Origin: Bradyrhizobium japonicum USDA 6
Lineage (GTDB): Bacteria > Pseudomonadota > Alphaproteobacteria > Rhizobiales > Xanthobacteraceae
Length of the DNA: 64,000 bases
Direction: 5' to 3'
NCBI RefSeq assembly: GCF_000284375.1
Contig: NC_017249.1
Coordinates: 2,644,001 to 2,708,000 of the forward strand
Shown in pieces: positions 60,084 through 64,000 of this stretch; the stretch's first letter is position 1, and every line of letters begins with the position of its first letter. Made by a program: the position numbers and the translations under genes. Under the pieces are notes generated by a model. The model was given only the letters and a program-made list of their open reading frames with translations. It did not search any database and was not told where the DNA came from.

Positions 60084-60469
60084 GAAGCCGTCCGTCGCGA
60101 TGGCAGTCCTCTGAAGAGGTCCGGGCTCCGCTTGCGGCGAAGTTCGGATGGAGCAGGGCGCGAAGCAGCGATTCCCAGGGCTGCCGCAAAGGCGAGCCGC
60201 AACCGCGCCTCGTCAATTTGTTCGCAGAAGCGACCCAGAACAGCTTCGGCGTCCTCGCGCTGTCCATCGATGGCCGCGCAGAGCCGGGAGCTGGATCGAC
60301 GGAAGAAGTGACAGGAACAGTCGGTGTTGCGGCGGCCGAGACGATCGAGTTCGCCGGCGAGCGCGGCGACATTCAGCCGGTCGCAATCTTCCCGCGTTAC
60401 GGCGAAGCGTAGCAGCGCCAACTGCCAGGCGCGGAGCAGCCTGTGAGGCCCTTCGATTGATTGCCGCAT
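60077..60469 (-). CDS. Hypothetical protein (130 aa)
   Basis: A 130-residue protein, mostly helical, Arg- and Ala-rich, with RLLRAWQLALLRFAVT near the start and a hydrophilic C-terminus. No signal or membrane helix. It starts 27 bp after the DapA-like gene on the same strand, so it is probably the third gene of unit B. Its 3' end overlaps the promoter element of unit A by seven bases, which could link the two. Unknown family. Confidence 0.55.
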   Translation of the reverse strand: MRQSIEGPHRLLRAWQLALLRFAVTREDCDRLNVAALAGELDRLGRRNTDCSCHFFRRSSSRLCAAIDGQREDAEAVLGRFCEQIDEARLRLAFAAALGIAASRPAPSELRRKRSPDLFRGLPSRRTASL

Positions 60470-60496
60470 GGGGATACCCGAATGCCGTGCGACGCG

Positions 60497-61414
60497 TCAG
60501 GCACTGACACCGTCGATCAGCTCCTCGTCGGCGATCGCGGCGAATGCGCGTACCACTTCCCTCTGCGCGGCTGCGTCCAGCGGAACGATCGGAAGTCTTG
60601 TGGCAGGCGACATCAGGCCAAGCACGCCGAGTGCACATTTAAGTGCGGCCGGGCTCTCCTTGGCGAGACATGCGATGAGCGGCATCAGCCTCCTGTCGAG
60701 GTAGCGGGCGGATTGCAGCCGGCCCTGCCTGACATGTGAAAAAATCGTGCGGCAGAGATCCGGCGCGACGTTGGCAATCTCCGAGATCGCGCCATCGCCG
60801 CCGTCCGCGATGAAGCCGAAGGCGGTGGTGTCGTCGCCGGATAGACAGCGAAAGCCGGCAGGCAGGTGGCGGGACAGGCGCATCGGACGGGTGATATCGC
60901 CGCTCGCATCGCGCAGGCCCACGAACTGGCGCGATTCGACGAGACGCAGAAGCGTCTCGTCGGCGAGCGGGCGCAGCGTGCGGGAGGGTGCGTCGTGCAG
61001 GATCACGGGCAGGCCGATCGCGCCGGCAATGGCGCGGAAGTGCGCGAGCATTCCTTCCTGCATCGGCCTGTTGTAGGCGGGCACCACGGACATCACGGCA
61101 TCGGCGCCGGCGGCTTCCGCGCGCCGCGCGAGTTCGATGGCGTGGCCCGTTGAATTGGAGACGGCGCCGGCAATGATCCGCACGCGGCCACGCGCGACAT
61201 CGACCGCGGTGCGGATGATCAGCGCCTGCTCGGCCGGCGAGAGCGTCGGTGCCTCGCCGGCGGTCTCGCACACCACCAGTGCAGGCACGCCGGCTGCGAT
61301 CTGACGCTCGCAGAGCGCGGCGAACGCCTTCAGGTCGATCGCGTCGGCCGAATCGAACGGCGTCGGCAGGTCCGGTATGAACCCGGTGAACCAGGCGGAG
61401 GGCGGGATGAACAT
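60497..61414 (-). CDS. DapA/NanA-family lyase without the Schiff-base lysine
   Basis: A 305-residue TIM barrel of the dihydrodipicolinate synthase/N-acetylneuraminate lyase family: PTPFDSADAIDL, ETAGEAPTLSPAEQ, YNRPMQEGMLAHF (Tyr114 present). At the position of the catalytic Lys (GIKEATGD in DapA) it reads GLRDASGD, so Lys is replaced by Arg168, and the TT pair of the normal GTTGE motif is TA. Schiff-base chemistry as in DapA should be impossible. It is second in unit B after the 84-aa FIGRN protein. The start at 61414 fits the family but has a poor ribosome site. Confidence 0.82.
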   Translation of the reverse strand: MFIPPSAWFTGFIPDLPTPFDSADAIDLKAFAALCERQIAAGVPALVVCETAGEAPTLSPAEQALIIRTAVDVARGRVRIIAGAVSNSTGHAIELARRAEAAGADAVMSVVPAYNRPMQEGMLAHFRAIAGAIGLPVILHDAPSRTLRPLADETLLRLVESRQFVGLRDASGDITRPMRLSRHLPAGFRCLSGDDTTAFGFIADGGDGAISEIANVAPDLCRTIFSHVRQGRLQSARYLDRRLMPLIACLAKESPAALKCALGVLGLMSPATRLPIVPLDAAAQREVVRAFAAIADEELIDGVSA

Positions 61415-61431
61415 GTTTTTTACCGAGGAGC

Positions 61432-61686
61432 TCAGGCGGCGCGCTTGGGAGCGGCGGCATCGGGCTTCCTGCCCATGTCGAGCTCGATCTCGCGTGGCAG
61501 CTCGATGATGGTCTCGGGGTGCTGTCCGTTTTCGAACAGCGCATATTTGATGGCCTGGGCGCGGTTGACGAACAGGCCACCGTAGAGGCCGTTCTGCTGC
61601 TGGGCGACCCACTGTCCCCTGTGGTTGCGGCCGATGAAGACGACGGTCGAGGGAGAGCTGCACGAGGGAGGTTCGACGAGTTTCAC
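61432..61686 (-). CDS. Conserved hypothetical protein with 'FIGRN' core (84 aa)
   Basis: An 84-residue soluble protein. I place the start at the GTG at 61686 because GAAGGAA lies just before it; upstream ATG in the same frame (61746) has none. Residues VFIGRNHRGQWVAQQQNGLY then GGLFVNRAQAIKYA align without gaps to the 132-aa protein at 59355. It is first in unit B, with promoter element B about 70 nt upstream. The C-terminus is acidic then basic (ELPREIELDMGRKPDAAAPKR). Function unknown. Confidence 0.7.
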   Translation of the reverse strand: MKLVEPPSCSSPSTVVFIGRNHRGQWVAQQQNGLYGGLFVNRAQAIKYALFENGQHPETIIELPREIELDMGRKPDAAAPKRAA

Positions 61687-61757
61687 TTTCGTATTCCTTC
61701 CAATTGACGCGGGCGGCGGGTGCGTGTCCCGCGACCACCCGATCAATATCTTTTCAA

Positions 61758-61810
61758 GCGAATATGATTTCGAGTGAGGCTGCGCGACGATCTCATAGGA
61801 AGGTCATAAA
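61758..61810 (-). promoter_or_regulatory. Shared promoter module, copy B
   Basis: Minus strand: TTTATG-ACCTT-CCTATG (61810-61794), 16 nt, then TCACTCGAAATCATATTCGC (61777-61758). The first three bases of the second block differ from CAT in the other copies; the rest fits. 71 nt before the GTG of the 84-aa gene. Confidence 0.68.
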
Positions 61811-61819
61811 GCCTGATGT

Positions 61820-62098
61820 TCAGGCCAGCCCGTTGACGACCTGAACCAGCGCGAACAGAGCGCCGAAGGCAACGCCCTCGTCCCAATGATTGAGGAAGGC
61901 ACCGAACAGCGGCTCGCGCCTGACGAGGGCGGCGAGAGTGCACAGGATGATCGACATCCAGAGCAGGGCGGAGAGGCTGCGTGCAAAGCCGACGCTGCCG
62001 AAGGCTGCAAAGGCGGCGAGCAGTGCGATGCGGACGGCAAAGCGCGCGATCACCCGCGTCGGGCTGAGGACCCGCGACATGTCCGAAGATTGCGGCAA
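61820..62098 (-). CDS. Small membrane protein (92 aa)
   Basis: A 92-residue protein with three hydrophobic stretches (FAVRIALLAAFAAFGSVGFA, LLWMSIILCTLAALV, VAFGALFALVQVVNGLA). The preferred start is the TTG at 62098, which has GGAGG at 8 bp; the ATG at 62080 (86 aa) has no ribosome site. It is second in unit C, 20 bp after the 155-aa gene. No family recognised. Confidence 0.6.
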   Translation of the reverse strand: MPQSSDMSRVLSPTRVIARFAVRIALLAAFAAFGSVGFARSLSALLWMSIILCTLAALVRREPLFGAFLNHWDEGVAFGALFALVQVVNGLA

Positions 62099-62118
62099 GG
62101 CGCGAACCTCCGCTTGGC

Positions 62119-62586
62119 CTAGCTGAAATTCTCGCACGCGACCGGCTGATAGAGCGGGTCCGGGGCGGGACGCACTGTGGGAACGCTCGGCCGCGATACC
62201 TCCACGGCCAATGCCTGCACCTCGATGAAGGCCGACAGCAATGCCAGCGCGAGATCGGCATGCCGGGCTTCGACAGCGGCGTCGAGCCAGTCCGGCAATT
62301 CGCGCTCGCGCGACAGCGCGCAATGCCACTCGCCCTCGTCATAGGCAATGCGACGGACCTGCCACAGCGGCAGCTCGAGCTCGATCAGCGCCAGCGCGGC
62401 GTCGGTCCAGGCCTCGGCATCGACCAGGCGCGTGATACGCGCACTGCGCTCGCTCCGCCCGCGCGACGGGAAGCGCCGGCAGGCGTGATCGATGATGTCG
62501 AGCATCAGCGGGCGGGTCATTGCCGGTGCCGCGCGAAGCCGCTGGTTGAGGGAGGGTGGGTCAAGGCGTCGAAGAGCGGCGGTCAT
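62119..62586 (-). CDS. Conserved hypothetical protein (155 aa)
   Basis: A 155-residue soluble, helical protein; AGGAGG precedes the ATG at 62586. It has MLDIIDHACRRFPSRGRS, WTDAALALIELELPLWQVRRIAYDEGEWHCAL and an acidic DAAVEARHADLALALL helix. It heads unit C under promoter element C. I do not recognise a function, but the composition and the good ribosome site support a real gene. Confidence 0.65.
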   Translation of the reverse strand: MTAALRRLDPPSLNQRLRAAPAMTRPLMLDIIDHACRRFPSRGRSERSARITRLVDAEAWTDAALALIELELPLWQVRRIAYDEGEWHCALSRERELPDWLDAAVEARHADLALALLSAFIEVQALAVEVSRPSVPTVRPAPDPLYQPVACENFS

Positions 62587-62644
62587 GTCAGGCCTCCTGG
62601 AATTGGCGTCGGTCAGTCGGCCGGCCTCTCCAAGATGGCTGGAA

Positions 62645-62697
62645 GCGCATTTGAAAACGAGATGGGGACGGGACGGGAGATATAGGGATTTCATAAG
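62645..62697 (-). promoter_or_regulatory. Shared promoter module, copy C
   Basis: Minus strand: CTTATG-AAATC-CCTATA (62697-62681), 16 nt, then CATCTCGTTTTCAAATGCGC (62664-62645), 58 nt before the 155-aa gene. Confidence 0.7.
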
Positions 62698-62919
62698 TGC
62701 ACGGAATCTTCCGGATAAGAGCGACAGATCCCCAACCGCCGTCTCCGCCGAAGGTCGAGACTTATAGAAGCAGGGCTTTTTGAAAAGACCCTGGCCATGG
62801 CCTGCCTTAACAACGGTCGTGAAAGCGATGGTGGTTTGTGTCGCTGCGCTGCCTGCTCGGAACGACCGCCCGGAATACAGTGTCGGTGCCACATGGCGGC
62901 CGGCCACGACGTGCCGGCC

Positions 62920-62972
62920 TTTATGGGATTCCTATAACTTCGCCATAGGCCTCATCTCGAAAACCTATGCGC
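62920..62972 (+). promoter_or_regulatory. Shared promoter module, copy D (kdp)
   Basis: Plus strand: TTTATG-GGATT-CCTATA (62920-62936), 16 nt, then CATCTCGAAAACCTATGCGC (62953-62972), 142 nt before the first small ORF of the kdp operon. TTTATG-N5-CCTATA resembles the TTTATA-N5-TTTACA layout I recall for the E. coli KdpE site, which suggests a KdpE-like activator. Confidence 0.7.
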
Positions 62973-63114
62973 GCGGTGGCACTTCAGCGCGGTGAAAGTC
63001 CCGGCCGGGTGCCGAAGGACATGCTTTGCGTTCGCGCGCAGCAAGCGGCCCGCCGGGATCCAGAGACAGTCTACGCCGGATGCCGGATATCGTCTCGTAA
63101 TGAGGAGTATCGTC

Positions 63115-63198
63115 ATGATGGACTTTCTGATGCTGGCGCTGGGCTTCGGCTTCTTCGCGCTCGCGATCGGCTACACTTATGCCTGCGAACGGCTGTGA
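63115..63198 (+). CDS. Micro-protein upstream of kdpF (27 aa, membrane)
   Basis: A 27-residue peptide: one hydrophobic helix (FLMLALGFGFFALAIGYTYA) ending CERL. GAGGAG lies 8-13 bp before the ATG, so translation is likely. It is 11 bp before kdpF. A single-helix peptide of this kind in front of kdpF/kdpA may be an accessory subunit of the Kdp complex; I cannot name a family. Confidence 0.7.
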   Translation: MMDFLMLALGFGFFALAIGYTYACERL

Positions 63199-63209
63199 GG
63201 GAGCGGACC

Positions 63210-63299
63210 ATGATTTTCGATTATGCGCTCGCCGGTGCCGTCTCGTTCGGCCTCCTGTTCTACCTCACCTACGCGCTGCTGCGGCCCGAGCGGTTCTGA
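63210..63299 (+). CDS. kdpF: KdpF, small subunit of the K+-transporting ATPase
   Basis: A 29-residue peptide, IFDYALAGAVSFGLLFYLTY then ALLRPERF, which matches KdpF in length and in its C-terminal LLRPERF. KdpF is a single-helix peptide that stabilises the KdpABC complex in the inner membrane. GAGGGAG precedes the ATG. Confidence 0.9.
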   Translation: MIFDYALAGAVSFGLLFYLTYALLRPERF

Positions 63300-63302
63300 C
63301 CC

Positions 63303-63407
63303 GTGCTGCTACTTCTCGAATTGCTGCTGGCCGACGCTGCGCTCGTCGCCTGCCTCCTTGCGGTGCTCCTGCCGCTCTTGCACCGGACACAAAGTCTAAA
63401 GGGTTAA
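63303..63407 (+). CDS. Possible membrane micro-ORF between kdpF and kdpA (34 aa)
   Basis: A GTG-initiated frame 3 bp after the kdpF stop and ending 4 bp before the kdpA ATG. It encodes 34 residues, largely one hydrophobic helix ([20 protein letters not shown]) and a basic tail ([10 protein letters not shown]). It fills the kdpF-kdpA gap exactly, which is suggestive, but the GTG has no good ribosome site and any Leu-rich frame can look membranous. Confidence 0.4.
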   Translation: MLLLLELLLADAALVACLLAVLLPLLHRTQSLKG

Positions 63408-63411
63408 TACC

Positions 63412-64000
63412 ATGACTATGATCGGCTGGCTCCAGATCATTCTCTTTTGCGCCATCATCGTCGCGCTGACCAAGCCGCTCGGCTGGTACATGACGCGTGT
63501 GTTCAACGGCGAGCGGACGTTCTTGTCGCCGGTGCTGCGCCCGATTGAGGCCGGGATCTATTGGTTCTCCGGCGTCGACGAGAGGCGCGAGCAGCACTGG
63601 GTGACCTACACGGTCTCCATGCTGCTGTTCCATGTCGGCGGCTTCCTCATTATCTACGGCGTGATGCGATTGCAGGCGATTCTCCCCTTCAATCCGGCCG
63701 GGCAGGGTGCTGTCGCGCAAGATCTCTCGTTCAACACGGCGATCTCCTTCATCACCAACACCAACTGGCAGAACTACGGCGGCGAGAGCACGGTCTCCTA
63801 TCTCGTGCAGATGCTCGGCCTGACGCACCAGAATTTCCTGTCGGCGGCGACCGGCATCGCGCTCGCGGTCGCCCTGATCCGCGGCTTCTCGCGTGCTTCG
63901 GTGCGCACGATCGGCAATTTCTGGGTCGACGTCACCCGCACGACACTTTATGTGCTGCTGCCGATCTGCGTCGTCTACGCGCTGTTCCTGGTGTCGCAGG
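63412..64000 (+). CDS. kdpA: KdpA, K+-translocating subunit (N-terminal part, cut by window end)
   Basis: An open frame from the ATG at 63412 to the window end (196 codons visible of about 565 expected). The start [38 protein letters not shown], and the first selectivity-filter region [13 protein letters not shown] are typical of KdpA, the channel-like subunit of the KdpFABC high-affinity potassium pump. kdpB, kdpC and kdpDE presumably follow outside the window. Confidence 0.95.
   Translation, partial: MTMIGWLQIILFCAIIVALTKPLGWYMTRVFNGERTFLSPVLRPIEAGIYWFSGVDERREQHWVTYTVSMLLFHVGGFLIIYGVMRLQAILPFNPAGQGAVAQDLSFNTAISFITNTNWQNYGGESTVSYLVQMLGLTHQNFLSAATGIALAVALIRGFSRASVRTIGNFWVDVTRTTLYVLLPICVVYALFLVSQ

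Larger units (their letters stand above)
62587..63114. other. Divergent region between unit C and kdp
   Basis: A 528-bp gap that holds two back-to-back copies of the shared promoter module (C at 62645-62697 and D at 62920-62972). Just before D is a hairpin GGCCGGC (62898-62904)/GCCGGCC (62913-62919). Between the modules (62698-62897) I see no gene. From D to the first kdp micro-ORF is a leader of 142 nt with GC-rich potential stems (GGTGAAAGTCCCGGCCGGG region); I cannot match it to a known riboswitch. Confidence 0.5.

Noticed and set aside
60148..60507. A plus-strand frame of 119 codons opposite the 130-aa gene
   Set aside because: Arg-rich antisense product without a ribosome site.
62691..62894. 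A 67-codon minus-strand frame between promoter modules C and D
   Set aside because: No ribosome site and no family likeness, and it overlaps the promoter element C.
62937..63114. A known riboswitch in the kdp leader
   Set aside because: GGTGAAAGTCCCGG recalls parts of cobalamin riboswitches, but the B12 box and remaining core are missing; I cannot support a class.

Overview
The window is high-GC DNA, densely coded on both strands. Its transporter-rich catabolic content, its families of intergenic palindromic repeats and a FixK-type box all suggest an alphaproteobacterium of the Bradyrhizobium / Rhodopseudomonas type (Nitrobacteraceae). I see no rRNA, tRNA, CRISPR array, transposase or phage gene. 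It reads as a chromosomal stretch of adjoining catabolic modules that ends at the start of a kdp potassium-uptake operon.

Layout. (1) 1-4180: a polyamine-type module with an FAD amine oxidase, a PotD-like binding protein and two permeases; no ATPase is visible. (2) 4361-11526: a TetR regulator divergent from an MHS-family transporter, two type-B carboxylesterases (one cytosolic, one exported) and a GMC oxidoreductase. (3) 11780-17215: a phosphoesterase, an isoquinoline-1-oxidoreductase-like molybdenum hydroxylase (IorAB) with a diheme cytochrome c, and two universal stress proteins behind a FixK/FNR-type box. (4) 17383-29213: an amino-acid ABC importer facing a long operon (D-2-hydroxyacid dehydrogenase, RidA, aminotransferase, ThDP enzyme, D-amino-acid dehydrogenase, Asp/Glu racemase-like protein, GntR), then a split ThDP decarboxylase and an SDR. 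(5) 29418-34845: IclR, a KSTD-type flavoprotein and a Liv-type binding protein, divergent from a second MHS transporter. (6) 34852-38803: a GH79 (heparanase-family) glycoside hydrolase translationally coupled to a LysR regulator, divergent from DctA. (7) 38821-47685: a PdxA-like dehydrogenase, two MmgE/PrpD proteins with Tat signals, a Bug/TctC binding protein, an SDR and an alpha/beta hydrolase that both lack key catalytic residues, and a Tat-exported FAH-family protein. (8) 47696-58308: IclR, CoA-ester lyase, MaoC and CaiB opposite a TRAP transporter, acyl-CoA dehydrogenase, CoA transferase and acyl-CoA ligase. This resembles itaconate / C5-dicarboxylate degradation through CoA thioesters. 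(9) 58342-64000: upp, an islet of small, mostly uncharacterised genes, and the start of kdp (KdpF, extra membrane micro-ORFs, KdpA cut by the window edge).

The most notable observation is in region 9. Four transcription units (three small-gene units and kdp) each carry an upstream 17-bp element of two direct repeats (YTTATG-N5-CCTATR in the direction of transcription). Each is followed after exactly 16 nt by a second conserved 20-bp block (CATCTCG-N4-C-N2-AYGCGC). This looks like one shared promoter architecture, and the 11-bp-phased repeats fit an OmpR/KdpE-type activator. It would place a set of undescribed small proteins, including two that share a 'FIGRN...WVA...GGLF' core and a DapA homologue lacking the Schiff-base lysine, in the same regulon as kdp.
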